From positions 1 to 7,858 of the forward strand of contig JAQGLD010000292.1 in assembly GCA_028293055.1 (NCBI GenBank): DNA of 7,858 bases. The letters run 5' to 3'. Made by a program: the position numbers and the translations under genes. Shown here piece after piece: positions 1 through 6,674 of the stretch. The notes beneath the pieces were generated by a model. The model saw only the letters and a list, made by a program, of their open reading frames with translations, had not been told where the DNA came from and did no database searches. Positions within the stretch are counted from its first letter, which is position 1; each line of letters opens with the position of its first letter. Source of the DNA: Alphaproteobacteria bacterium. Lineage in GTDB: Bacteria > Pseudomonadota > Alphaproteobacteria > Sphingomonadales > Sphingomonadaceae.

Positions 1-50
1 GCCAGGAAAGCGGCGAGCGAAAGAGCGGCGATCAGCGTGTGGGCGCGCAA
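1..50 (-). CDS. Possible 5' end of a secreted-protein gene, cut by the left edge
   Basis: Only 16 codons are visible, reading leftwards from a TTG at 50-48. The predicted N-terminus is M-R-A-H-T followed by an uninterrupted hydrophobic run (LIAALSLAAFLA), which is the layout of a Sec signal peptide or a first membrane helix. A good Shine-Dalgarno sequence, GAGGAA, lies at 62-57, six bases before the TTG, and no ATG or GTG is available in this frame before the stop at 86-84. The frame is open to the window edge. The gene would be divergent from the DUF2200 gene. The product cannot be named, and such a short open stretch could be chance. Confidence 0.35.
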   Translation of the reverse strand, partial: MRAHTLIAALSLAAFL

Positions 51-246
51 GGCGAGTTCCTCGGTTGGTGCGATGCGGCCTGCCTAAGCCCGGCTTTCGG
101 CGCGGGCAAGCCGACGGTTGATGCAAGGCATTTGCGGGAGGGCTCGGGCACAAACGAGCGCTGCGGCGCCGCTGCGGTGAGGTCTCGTCGCGGGCGATCG
201 AGCCTCGGACCGGCGATCGATCCCCTCTGGTCATCCTCGCCACTTC

Positions 247-265
247 GATGCATCCCGGGTGCATC
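247..265. promoter_or_regulatory. 19-bp imperfect dyad upstream of the DUF2200 gene
   Basis: The bases GATGCA at 247-252 and TGCATC at 260-265 are perfect reverse complements, and the CCCGGG core is also symmetric. Eight of nine base pairs match around a centre at 256. The element ends 18 bases before the preferred DUF2200 start at 284. Its place and symmetry would suit an operator for a dimeric repressor, but no promoter elements are recognisable around it, and GC-rich DNA makes short palindromes fairly often. Confidence 0.25.
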
Positions 266-283
266 AGGCGTGGGATGCAGGAC

Positions 284-646
<363 letters not shown>

Positions 647-663
647 CCGACGAGCAGGCGAGT

Positions 664-1851
664 TCAGCTTAGTGGCATTCGGAAGGTGAACCGGGTCTCG
701 TCGCGGTTCGACTTGACCTCGAGCGTGCCGCGATGCGCGCGCGCAATCTCCCAGGCGATGTAGAGGCCGAGCCCGAGGCCGCCCTGACCTTCGCGAAGGT
801 CGCCGCGCGAGAAGGGCTCGAACAGGCGTTCGATGATCGCGGGCGCGATCGGCTCGCCCTGATTGGCGACCGAGAAGACGAAACGGCGCGAATCGGTGCT
901 CGCGGAAATGCTCACCGGAGTGCCCGAAGCGCCGTGGGTGAGGGCGTTGCCGATCAGGTTGGAGAAAAGCTGGGACAGGCGCGAACGATCGCAGTCGACC
1001 GCACCGGTCAGGTTGAAATCGGTCTCGATCGTCCGATCGCCATGAGTGGCGCGCAGCTCTGCAATCACCTGGTCGAGCACGGGGCCGAGCGCCTCGCTCC
1101 GCCTCCGCTCCAGCGGAAGGCCCCCGCCGAGCCGTCCCCGGGCGAGATCGAGGACATCGTCGATCAGCGCCGACATGCGCGCTGTACTCTGCTGCATGAG
1201 GGTCGCGACCTTGCGCCCACGCTCGCTGAGCGTTTCGCGGGCCAGCAGCCTGACGCCGCCGTCGATCGCAGCCAGCGGGTTCCTGAGATCGTGACCGAGC
1301 ACTGCGATGAACTGTTCGCGCAAGGTCGCCGTCTCGCGAGCGTCGAGCAGGGCGGCCTGGCTGGTCTCGACCTTGGCGAGCGAATCGAGGTGGAAGGCGA
1401 TCAGCTCGGCAAACATGGCGAACATCGCGGTGACCTGCGGGGTGCGCAGCACCGCAGGCTTGGGATCGATCGCGCACAGCGTCCCGAAGAAGGTGCCGTC
1501 GGGAAGCACGATCGGGACCGAGATATAGGATTGGAAACCGTACATTGCCGGAGTGTGGTGGTCGCGCCAGTCGGGGTCCTCGGCGACATGATCGATCACC
1601 ACCGGCTGACGGCACTGGCGTACCTCGTTGCAGATCGTCGATTCGACCTCGAGCCCCGAGCCCGGCAGCAGCCCGAAACCGATTCCGTCGCGGACGCTGC
1701 ACGCGATCCATTGCTCTTCTGTGACCCGCGCAATGGCGGCGAATCCCATGCCGGTGATCTGGCAGACGAGATCGAGAATCGCCGGGACAGCGGCGATCCG
1801 CGCCACCGCCGCCACCTCCGCCTGCATATCGATCCCCGGCCCGTCGCTCAT
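664..1851 (-). CDS. Soluble GAF-domain sensor histidine kinase
   Basis: This is a 395-aa two-component sensor kinase that would autophosphorylate on histidine and pass the phosphate to a response regulator. An N-terminal GAF-type sensor domain spans about 20-155 (including SYISVPIVLPDGTFFGTLCAID near 108-129). The dimerisation/phosphoacceptor domain at about 178-240 has the H-box HDLRNP with His187. The HATPase domain covers about 258-393, with N-box NLIGNALTHG (298-307), G1 region NQGEPI (330-335), F-box LFEPFSRG (343-350) and G2 box GLGLGLYI (358-365). There is no transmembrane segment, so it should sense a cytoplasmic signal; Cys74, Cys80 and Cys126 are possible redox or ligand residues, which is a guess. 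No response regulator is in view, so it is an orphan within this window. The ATG at 1851 has almost no Shine-Dalgarno sequence. The signal sensed cannot be told from sequence. Confidence 0.93.
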   Translation of the reverse strand: MSDGPGIDMQAEVAAVARIAAVPAILDLVCQITGMGFAAIARVTEEQWIACSVRDGIGFGLLPGSGLEVESTICNEVRQCRQPVVIDHVAEDPDWRDHHTPAMYGFQSYISVPIVLPDGTFFGTLCAIDPKPAVLRTPQVTAMFAMFAELIAFHLDSLAKVETSQAALLDARETATLREQFIAVLGHDLRNPLAAIDGGVRLLARETLSERGRKVATLMQQSTARMSALIDDVLDLARGRLGGGLPLERRRSEALGPVLDQVIAELRATHGDRTIETDFNLTGAVDCDRSRLSQLFSNLIGNALTHGASGTPVSISASTDSRRFVFSVANQGEPIAPAIIERLFEPFSRGDLREGQGGLGLGLYIAWEIARAHRGTLEVKSNRDETRFTFRMPLS

Positions 1852-1869
1852 TTCTGGATCGGATTAGCC

Positions 1870-2001
1870 TTAAAGGGCGGCCGCGTCACCTTCGCGGCGC
1901 CGCCCCGAGAGAATAGCAATGGCTGCGTCGAGCTTCGCTTTGGCGATGGACAGAGCTGCCATCGGCGGGGAATGATCGCGCAATTCCAGTTGGAGACGCA
2001 T
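1870..2001 (-). CDS. Possible small ORF upstream of the histidine kinase
   Basis: A 43-aa ORF begins at an ATG (2001-1999) and ends with TAA at 1872-1870, 18 bases before the kinase start. Its middle (MAALSIAKAKLDAAIAILSG) reads as an amphipathic helix, and the end is Arg-rich then acidic. AAGG at 2013-2010 is a fair ribosome-binding site. The kinase itself has almost no Shine-Dalgarno sequence, so translational coupling from this ORF is conceivable. Against it, the start lies two bases from the divergent peptidase start, so the ORF would contain the peptidase ribosome-binding site and 5' region, and third-position GC is lower than in neighbouring genes. I do not recognise a family. Confidence 0.3.
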   Translation of the reverse strand: MRLQLELRDHSPPMAALSIAKAKLDAAIAILSGRRREGDAAAL

Positions 2002-2003
2002 GA

Positions 2004-3410
2004 ATGAACCTTCGCCTGTCCGCGCTCGCAGCCACCCTCCTTGCCACGGCGGCCTCCGCATCGGCTCAGCCCAGTGCCGACGAAGCGGCCTTCCGGGCCA
2101 CCTACAAGGAGTTGATCGAGACCAATACGACCCTGTCCGTCGGCAGCTGCACGCTTGCTGCGCAGCGTATGGCGGCGCGGCTGAAGGCAGCCGGGTTCGG
2201 GGAGGAGGATCTTCACCTCATCGTCGAGCCAGACCATCCCAAGGAGGGCAATCTCGTCGCGATCCTGCCGGGCAGCGATCCGAAGCTGAAGGCGATCCTG
2301 CTTCTCGCCCATATCGATGTCGTCGAGGCCAACCGCGCCGACTGGCAGCGCGATCCCTTCTCCCTGGTCGAGGAGAATGGCTATTTCTACGCGCGCGGCG
2401 CGTCCGACGACAAGGCGCAGGCGGCGGTCTGGGTCGACACGCTCGCCCGGTTCAAGCGCGAGGGCTACAAGCCGAAGCGGACGATCAAGATGGCGTTGAC
2501 CTGCGGCGAGGAGACTGCGGGCGCATTCAACGGCGCCCAATATCTCGCGGCGAAGGAGCGGCAGCTGATCGATGCCGAATTTGCGCTCAACGAAGGTGCC
2601 GGCGGCCTGCTCGACGAGACCGGCAAGCCCGTCGTGCTCAACATCCAGGCCGGGGAGAAATTCCCCCAGAATTACAGCGTCGAAGTGACCAATCCCGGCG
2701 GCCACAGCGCTCGCCCGGTGAGGGAGAATGCGATCTACCGATTGTCCGACGCATTGATCCGGCTGCGCGGCTATGATTTCGCGGTCCAGTCGAACGCTGC
2801 GACCCGCGGCTATTTCGGAGCGATGGCTAAATTGCTGCCCGATGCGGCAGCGCCCGCCATGGCCGCCTTCGCGGCCAATCCGGCCGATGCCAAGGCGGCG
2901 GCGACGATCGCAGCCGCGGATCCTTCGTGGAACGCGGTGCTTCGCACGACCTGCGTCGCGACGATGATCGAGGGCGGTCATGCCACTAACGCGCTGCCGC
3001 AGCGGGCGCGGGCGAACGTGAATTGCCGTATCTTCCCTGGCACTTCGGTCGAGGCGGTCCGCCAGGAGCTGGAACGGGTGATCGGCGATCCCCAGGTCAA
3101 GATCGGCACGCTCGAGACGAGAAGCGAGATCGCTCCGCCGCCACCGCTCAGCGATCGGGTCATCGGACCGGCGAAGAAAGCGGCGAGCGAGGTGTTTCCG
3201 GGCGTTCCGCTGGTGCCGCAAATGGCCGCAGGCGGCACCGACGGCGCCTTCCTGACACCCGCGGGAATTCCGACCTACGGGCTATCCGGCTTCTTCAGTG
3301 ATCGCGAGGGAAGCCATGCGCACGGGCTCAACGAGCGCATGAGGGTGAAGTCCCTGATGGACGGGCGGGCGTTCCTGTATCGGCTGGTCAAGCTTTATTC
3401 GGCGGGGTGA
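2004..3410 (+). CDS. Secreted M20 family zinc metallopeptidase
   Basis: This encodes a 468-aa M20/M25/M40 family metallohydrolase, probably a periplasmic dipeptidase, carboxypeptidase or N-acyl-amino-acid hydrolase. Residues 1-21 form a Sec signal peptide ending in Ala-Ser-Ala before Gln22. Two-metal site residues are all present: His103 in LAHIDVV with catalytic Asp105, bridging Asp135 in RGASDDK, the catalytic/ligand pair Glu169-Glu170 in CGEET, Glu197 in LNEGAG, and a C-terminal His440 in HAHGLNE. The inserted dimerisation (lid) domain, roughly 210-330, has the family's NPGGHS motif with His234. Length is normal. GGAG at 1992-1995 sits eight bases before the ATG and decides the start over an overlapping out-of-frame ATG at 2000. 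It is transcribed divergently from the kinase and ends about 70 bases before a bidirectional terminator. Substrate cannot be fixed from sequence. Confidence 0.93.
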   Translation: MNLRLSALAATLLATAASASAQPSADEAAFRATYKELIETNTTLSVGSCTLAAQRMAARLKAAGFGEEDLHLIVEPDHPKEGNLVAILPGSDPKLKAILLLAHIDVVEANRADWQRDPFSLVEENGYFYARGASDDKAQAAVWVDTLARFKREGYKPKRTIKMALTCGEETAGAFNGAQYLAAKERQLIDAEFALNEGAGGLLDETGKPVVLNIQAGEKFPQNYSVEVTNPGGHSARPVRENAIYRLSDALIRLRGYDFAVQSNAATRGYFGAMAKLLPDAAAPAMAAFAANPADAKAAATIAAADPSWNAVLRTTCVATMIEGGHATNALPQRARANVNCRIFPGTSVEAVRQELERVIGDPQVKIGTLETRSEIAPPPPLSDRVIGPAKKAASEVFPGVPLVPQMAAGGTDGAFLTPAGIPTYGLSGFFSDREGSHAHGLNERMRVKSLMDGRAFLYRLVKLYSAG

Positions 3411-3422
3411 AGAAATAGGTGC

Positions 3423-3444
3423 CCCTCCCTGAGTCGAGGGAGGG
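3423..3444. repeat. Perfect 8-bp inverted repeat downstream of the peptidase
   Basis: CCCTCCCT at 3423-3430 and AGGGAGGG at 3437-3444 form an eight-base-pair stem with loop GAGTCG, starting 12 bases after the peptidase stop. No T-run follows on either strand, so it is not a canonical terminator. It may protect the mRNA 3' end or be a dispersed intergenic repeat. Confidence 0.5.
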
Positions 3445-3470
3445 CAGGTAAAAAAGGCGGGGAGGGAGGC

Positions 3471-3511
3471 AAAGAAAAAGGGCGGCGCCTTGCGGTGCCG
3501 CCCTTCTTTTT
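3471..3511. terminator. Bidirectional intrinsic terminator between the peptidase gene and rplL
   Basis: A ten-base-pair stem with one G-T pair (GGGCGGCGCC at 3480-3489 against GGTGCCGCCC at 3494-3503, loop TTGC) is followed on the plus strand by TTCTTTTT (3504-3511). It is preceded by AAAGAAAAA (3471-3479), which gives a T-run on the minus strand. It can therefore end both the plus-strand peptidase transcript and the minus-strand rplJL transcript, as fits its place between convergent genes. Confidence 0.88.
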
Positions 3512-3540
3512 GTTCATCGGTCCGAGACTGGCTCGGGCCT

Positions 3541-3565
3541 GGATCCCGGCCTTCGCCGGGATGAC
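3541..3565. repeat. Palindromic intergenic repeat, copy A
   Basis: The core ATCCCGGC-CTTC-GCCGGGAT (3543-3562) is an eight-base-pair hairpin followed by GAC. Bases 3542-3565 are identical over 24 positions to 7338-7361 elsewhere in the window. It lies in the 3' untranslated region of rplL. Elements of this look are common between genes in sphingomonads and other alphaproteobacteria, so it is likely a REP-like dispersed repeat. Confidence 0.75.
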
Positions 3566-3570
3566 TCCGC

Positions 3571-3588
3571 GCGCGCCTTGCGGCGCGC
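3571..3588. repeat. GC hairpin just after the rplL stop codon
   Basis: GCGCGCC (3571-3577) and GGCGCGC (3582-3588) form a seven-base-pair stem around TTGC, ending four bases from the rplL stop. There is no T-run, so it is more likely a stabilising 3' hairpin than a terminator. Confidence 0.5.
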
Positions 3589-3592
3589 CGGG

Positions 3593-3967
3593 TCACTTCA
3601 GCTCGACGGTCGCGCCGGCTTCCTCGAGGCGCTTCTTGAGCTCCTCGGCCTCGGCCTTGGAGATGCCCTCCTTGACCGGCTTCGGAGCGCCTTCGACCAG
3701 GGCCTTGGCTTCGCCGAGGCCGAGCTGGGTGATCGCGCGGACTTCCTTGATCACGTTGATCTTCTTGCCGCCGTCGCCGGTGAGGATGACGTCGAACTCG
3801 GTCTTCTCTTCCTCGACCGGACCGGCAGCGCCGCCGCCAGCCGGAGCCGCCGCAACCGCAGCGGCGGCCGAAACGCCCCACTTTTCCTCGAGAGCCTTGG
3901 CGAGGTCGGCGGCTTCGAGAACGGTCAGCTCGGAGAGCTGATCGACGAGGGAATTGATGTCTGCCAT
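3593..3967 (-). CDS. rplL: 50S ribosomal protein L7/L12
   Basis: This encodes a 124-aa L7/L12 protein, the multicopy ribosomal stalk component that recruits and activates translational GTPases. The N-terminal dimerisation/L10-binding helices occupy about 1-34 (start [14 protein letters not shown]). The flexible Ala/Gly/Pro-rich hinge is about 35-54 with PAGGGAAGP. The factor-binding C-terminal domain is about 55-124, with [32 protein letters not shown] and the terminal [16 protein letters not shown] at 3979-3974, six bases upstream, supports the start. It lies 45 bases after rplJ in the same transcription unit. It is the last gene of that unit here: downstream are hairpins and a terminator, not rpoB. 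Confidence 0.98.
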   Translation of the reverse strand: MADINSLVDQLSELTVLEAADLAKALEEKWGVSAAAAVAAAPAGGGAAGPVEEEKTEFDVILTGDGGKKINVIKEVRAITQLGLGEAKALVEGAPKPVKEGISKAEAEELKKRLEEAGATVELK

Positions 3968-4012
3968 TTTAAGTCTCCTATGCGGGCCATCGGCCCAAAG
4001 TCACGATGATGT

Positions 4013-4528
4013 TCAGGCGTCTTCTTTCGCGGCGTAGGCCGCGAAGACGCGGGCCAGCTGGGCAGCCGGCTCGTTGAGGACGCGGGCGATCTTGGTGGCC
4101 GGTGCCTGGACCAGGCCAATGATGCGCGCGCGCAGCTCATCGAGCGACGGAAGCTCGGCAAGGGCCTTCACTCCATTTACGTCGAGGACGGTATCGCCCA
4201 TCGCTCCGCCGACGATTTCCAACTTGTCGTTGGTCTTCGCGAAGTCGACGGCCACCTTGGCAGCCGCGACCGGATCGGGGGATGTGGCGAGCGCCGTCGG
4301 CCCGGTCAGCATGTCGCTGATCGAAGCGTAGGGCGTGCCCTCGAGGGCAATGAGAGCGAGCGAGTTCTTGGACACCTTGTAGCTGGCGCCGGCGTCGCGC
4401 ATCTTGTTCCGCAAATTGGTGGACTGGGCCACCGTCATGCCGAGATTGCGGGTGATCACCACCACGCTGGTCTCGTTGAACGTCTGCTTGAGCGCTTCGA
4501 CCAGCTCGGATTTCTGAGCTCGATCCAT
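4013..4528 (-). CDS. rplJ: 50S ribosomal protein L10
   Basis: This encodes a 171-aa L10, which anchors L7/L12 dimers to 23S rRNA near L11 to form the stalk. The N-terminal RNA-binding part includes [21 protein letters not shown] and the conserved [20 protein letters not shown]; the C-terminal half ends in the helix that carries L7/L12 ([19 protein letters not shown]). The frame is open upstream to an ATG at 4696, but MDRAQKSE at 4528 is the family start and has GGAG at 4538-4535. The extra upstream codons overlap strongly hairpinned leader sequence and are not protein-like. In many bacteria L10-L7/L12 represses its own mRNA leader; the structured leader here makes that plausible. Confidence 0.97.
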   Translation of the reverse strand: MDRAQKSELVEALKQTFNETSVVVITRNLGMTVAQSTNLRNKMRDAGASYKVSKNSLALIALEGTPYASISDMLTGPTALATSPDPVAAAKVAVDFAKTNDKLEIVGGAMGDTVLDVNGVKALAELPSLDELRARIIGLVQAPATKIARVLNEPAAQLARVFAAYAAKEDA

Positions 4529-4544
4529 GCTTCTCTCCACTTGT

Positions 4545-4569
4545 CGCGCGGCGGACCGTCCGCCGCGCG
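4545..4569 (-). promoter_or_regulatory. 11-bp hairpin abutting the rplJ ribosome-binding site
   Basis: CGCGCGGCGGA and its exact complement TCCGCCGCGCG enclose a three-base loop. No T-run follows; instead ACAAGT leads directly to GGAG, so the stem falls within the span an initiating ribosome would cover. It could serve as a protein-binding or translation-control element for L10. Chance in GC-rich DNA is unlikely for eleven consecutive pairs, but the function is inferred. Confidence 0.55.
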
Positions 4570-4854
4570 GAAAGACGCGCGAAACATCCGCGCGCCTGCT
4601 GGACTGCCGAAGCCGTAGCCTCGACCGACCATGGTCCGAAGGGGAGAAGCACCGAGCCCCGCAGGGACGCTCGGCAAACCCGGATCGTCCTCGCACGGAC
4701 GATTTCCCGGAAAACTCTTCCCCGTCTAGGCTGGAGATTAAGCCCCTTTCGGGTGCACCAACTGTCTCGGACGGCTTGGAAGGATGATCGAGCCCGAGTC
4801 AGGGCCTTCATCCTTCCGCTCGCGACGCGGGCAGTACCCTCGCGCGAAGGCGGG

Positions 4855-4882
4855 CCACTAACCGAAAACCGGGGAAAGTCAA
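4855..4882 (-). promoter_or_regulatory. Candidate sigma-70 promoter for rplJL
   Basis: CTTGACT, a good alphaproteobacterial -35, lies at 4883-4877. The matching -10 is poor: TAGTGG at 4860-4855 with a 16-base spacer, or TTAGTG one base earlier with 15. Because rplKA is closed by a terminator, rplJL needs a promoter in this interval; this is the best match I see but not a strong one. It would give a leader of about 320 bases. Confidence 0.3.
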
Positions 4883-4976
4883 GCAGGCCGTGGCGGCGGG
4901 ACGGCCGATCCAGGCCGCCCGCCGCATCATGGTGTCGAGATCGGGCGGGATTCGCGTCCGCCCGAGAGCGGAGGCT

Positions 4977-5123
4977 TCAGACCCCGCGGCCGCGGATGAA
5001 ATGGACGATGAACAGGATCACCGCAACGACGATGATGATGTGGATGAGGCCGCCGGCCACGTGGAAGACCGCGAAGCCGAGCAGCCACAGGACGAGCAGG
5101 ATTGCGGCAATGATAGCAAGCAT
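4977..5123 (-). CDS. Small lmo0937-family (DUF5670-type) membrane protein
   Basis: A 48-aa protein made almost wholly of two hydrophobic helices, about residues 2-20 ([20 protein letters not shown]) and 25-43, joined by a short H-V-A-G-G turn and ending in the basic tail IRGRGV. The pattern LLVLWLLG, then GG-x-IH-I before the second helix, is that of the lmo0937/DUF5670 small membrane proteins, of unknown function. AGGGG sits about eight bases before the ATG. It lies between the rplKA terminator and the rplJ leader, on the same strand, but has its own EcfG-type promoter about 55 bases upstream, so it is likely made under general stress rather than with the ribosomal genes. Two hairpins lie 12-84 bases after its stop. 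Family call good, function unknown. Confidence 0.85.
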   Translation of the reverse strand: MLAIIAAILLVLWLLGFAVFHVAGGLIHIIIVVAVILFIVHFIRGRGV

Positions 5124-5178
5124 GAATCAACCCCTGATTGGAGTGAAAGAGGCACGGGAAATGCCGTGTCAGGGGCGA

Positions 5179-5203
5179 AACGAGCTTTGGGTGGAGCGGT
5201 TCC
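5179..5203 (-). promoter_or_regulatory. EcfG-type general stress promoter of the small membrane gene
   Basis: Reading on the minus strand, GGAACC begins at 5203 and CGTT occupies 5182-5179, with exactly 16 bases between GGAAC and CGTT. This matches the GGAAC-N16/17-CGTT consensus of the alphaproteobacterial general-stress sigma factor EcfG. A start a few bases downstream would give a leader of about 50 bases, containing the AGGGG ribosome-binding site of the membrane-protein gene. Confidence 0.75.
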
Positions 5204-5239
5204 GCGCGCCGATGCGATCAGTGGCCGGTTTGTGAATCG

Positions 5240-5267
5240 AAAAGGGCCGGAGCTTTCGCCCCGGCCC
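5240..5267 (-). terminator. Intrinsic terminator of rplKA
   Basis: On the minus strand the stem GGGCCGGGGC and GCTCCGGCCC (ten pairs including one G-T) closes a GAAA tetraloop (5267-5244) and is followed by TTTT (5243-5240). It lies 29 bases after the rplA stop, so the rplK-rplA transcript should end here, leaving the small membrane gene and rplJL as separate units. Confidence 0.85.
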
Positions 5268-5296
5268 CTTCCAGTTCGAGCCCGAGACGGCGACGA

Positions 5297-5995
5297 TCAG
5301 ATCGTCGCGACCTCGGCGACATCCACCTTGAGACCGGGGCCCATAGACGAGCTCAGGGCAACCTTCTTGACATATTTGCCCTTGGCGCCGGTCGGCCGGG
5401 CGCGGACGATCGCGTCGACGAAGGCGTCGAAGTTGCGCTTGAGATCCTCGTTCGAGAAGCTCGCCTTGCCGATACCGGAGTGGATGATTCCGGCCTTCTC
5501 GACCCGGAACTCGACCTGGCCGCCCTTGGCCGCCTTGACTGCCTCGGTGACGTTCGGGGTGACGGTGCCGAGCTTCGGGTTCGGCATCAGCCCCTTGGGG
5601 CCGAGCACCTTGCCGAGCCGGCCGACGATGCCCATCATGTCGGGAGTCGCGATCACCCGGTCGAAATCGATGGTGCCGCCCTGGATGGTCTCCATCAAAT
5701 CCTCGGCGCCGACGATATCGGCACCGGCCTCGCGGGCCTCGTCCGCCTTGTTGCCGCGCGCGAACACCGCGACGCGGACGTCCTTGCCGGTGCCGGCGGG
5801 CAGGGTGACCACCCCGCGGACCATCTGGTCGGCGTGGCGCGGATCGACGCCGAGGTTGAGAGCGACCTCGATCGTCTCGTCGAACTTGGCGGTGGCGTTC
5901 GCCTTCAGCGTCTCGATCGCCTCACTCACTCCGTAGAGCCGGGTGATGTCGACGGTCTCGGCGAGCTTCTTCTGCTTCTTGGTCTGCTTGGCCAT
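5297..5995 (-). CDS. rplA: 50S ribosomal protein L1
   Basis: This encodes a 232-aa L1, which forms the mobile L1 stalk at the E-site, helps release deacylated tRNA, and in many bacteria represses its own operon by binding the mRNA. The family signature [16 protein letters not shown] is at 131-146. The rRNA-binding motif near the C-terminus reads SSSMGPG (215-221), so the usual Thr of TMGP is Ser217, a conservative change at a position implicated in RNA contact. Length is normal. The start is four bases after the rplK stop, and its ribosome-binding site GGAGGG lies inside the rplK 3' end, so the two are translationally linked. A terminator follows closely. Confidence 0.98.
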   Translation of the reverse strand: MAKQTKKQKKLAETVDITRLYGVSEAIETLKANATAKFDETIEVALNLGVDPRHADQMVRGVVTLPAGTGKDVRVAVFARGNKADEAREAGADIVGAEDLMETIQGGTIDFDRVIATPDMMGIVGRLGKVLGPKGLMPNPKLGTVTPNVTEAVKAAKGGQVEFRVEKAGIIHSGIGKASFSNEDLKRNFDAFVDAIVRARPTGAKGKYVKKVALSSSMGPGLKVDVAEVATI

Positions 5996-5999
5996 GATA

Positions 6000-6431
6000 T
6001 CAGCCCTCCACCACTTCGAGGCCCATCGCGCGGGCGGAGCCTTCGATGATGCGGGTCGCCGCGTCGAGATCGTTGGCGTTGAGATCCTTCATCTTGGTCT
6101 CCGCGATGTCGCGAAGGGCCGAGCGCTTGATCTTGCCGGCGATGATCTTGCCCGGCTCCTTGGAGCCCGCCTTGAGGTTCGCGGCCTTCTTGATCAGGTA
6201 GCTGGCCGGCGGAGTCTTGGTCTCGAAGCTGAAGCTGCGGTCTGCATAGACGGTGATGACGGTCGGAATGGGCATGCCCTTTTCGACTTCGCCGGTCGCC
6301 GCGTTGAACGACTTGCAGAATTCCATGATGTTGACGCCCCGCTGACCGAGCGCAGGGCCGATCGGCGGCGACGGATTGGCGGCGCCAGCGGGCACCTGGA
6401 GCTTGATGTAGCCCGTAATCTTCTTAGCCAT
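6000..6431 (-). CDS. rplK: 50S ribosomal protein L11
   Basis: This encodes a 143-aa L11, which binds the 23S rRNA GTPase-associated region with L10 and takes part in factor function and stringent-response sensing. The start [16 protein letters not shown] and the [24 protein letters not shown] block (Pro-rich N-domain, about 22-45) are typical; the C-terminal rRNA-binding domain (about 75-143) includes [14 protein letters not shown] and ends [17 protein letters not shown] two codons earlier is possible, but the ATG at 6431 gives the canonical MAKK start. The upstream signal is weak (GAGTGAGTG). It is first of the rplK-rplA unit here, because an unrelated gene separates it from nusG. Confidence 0.98.
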   Translation of the reverse strand: MAKKITGYIKLQVPAGAANPSPPIGPALGQRGVNIMEFCKSFNAATGEVEKGMPIPTVITVYADRSFSFETKTPPASYLIKKAANLKAGSKEPGKIIAGKIKRSALRDIAETKMKDLNANDLDAATRIIEGSARAMGLEVVEG

Positions 6432-6674
6432 TTTCACTCACTCTGTTGCTGGTCGGATCGCGCGCAAAGGCGGCAAGCCGCATTCCCCGCGAACCGTCCG
6501 GTTCAAGTTTAGCGGTTCGAACGGAGGGCCGAAGCCCGCCTCCCGCGGCCTCGTCTGAAACTGACGAGATTTCCGGACGCGAGCTGGAGCGTGGGGTGAT
6601 GCCCACATTCCCGTCGCTGGTGTCTGGAAGACGGCCCCCTTAGCGCAATTGGCGCGGTTTGGAAACCGTCTCGT
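6432..6674 (-). other. rplK leader / intergenic region
   Basis: This 243-base stretch between the CHAP-like gene and rplK has no convincing gene. It holds small dyads: 6490-6519 (seven pairs, CGAACCG/CGGTTCG), 6550-6568 (six pairs, CTCGTC/GACGAG), 6591-6606 (five pairs) and 6629-6671 (AGACGG/CCGTCT). None is followed by a T-run. An L1-binding autoregulatory site would be expected here by analogy with other bacteria, but I cannot point to it. The only -35-like sequence, TTGAAC near 6506-6501, lacks a fair -10. Confidence 0.45.

Larger units (their letters stand above)
4529..4976 (-). other. Non-coding stretch: structured rplJ leader and 3' flank of the small membrane gene
   Basis: This 448-base region holds no convincing gene. 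Nearest the small membrane gene are two GC-rich hairpins: 4941-4965 (nine pairs, one bulged G) and 4893-4925 (thirteen pairs, one bulged A, loop GATCCA). A weak promoter candidate follows. Toward rplJ come hairpins at 4778-4817 (ten-pair outer stem), 4684-4703 (seven pairs), 4652-4674 (six plus three pairs), 4576-4594 (six pairs) and 4545-4569 (eleven pairs, three-base loop). The last ends six bases before the rplJ Shine-Dalgarno sequence. A GCTTCTC segment (minus strand, 4650-4644) is complementary to GAGAAGC just before the rplJ ATG (4535-4529). The layout fits a regulatory leader for L10, but I could not match it to the known L10 leader consensus. Confidence 0.6.

Noticed and set aside
248..283. 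Upstream starts for the DUF2200 gene at 248 and 275.
   Set aside because: Codons before 284 overlap the dyad, are not family-like, and 248 has no Shine-Dalgarno sequence.
1848..3221. A 457-codon minus-strand frame antisense to the M20 peptidase.
   Set aside because: Low-complexity, Arg-rich translation without recognisable motifs, lying opposite a peptidase with a signal peptide and all metal ligands.
4529..4696. In-frame N-terminal extension of rplJ from an ATG at 4696.
   Set aside because: The extension is encoded by hairpin sequence, is not L10-like, and the canonical MDRAQKSE start at 4528 has a good ribosome-binding site.
6432..6437. GTG start two codons upstream of the rplK ATG.
   Set aside because: L11 proteins begin MAKK; the GTG would add only Met-Lys and has no better ribosome-binding site.
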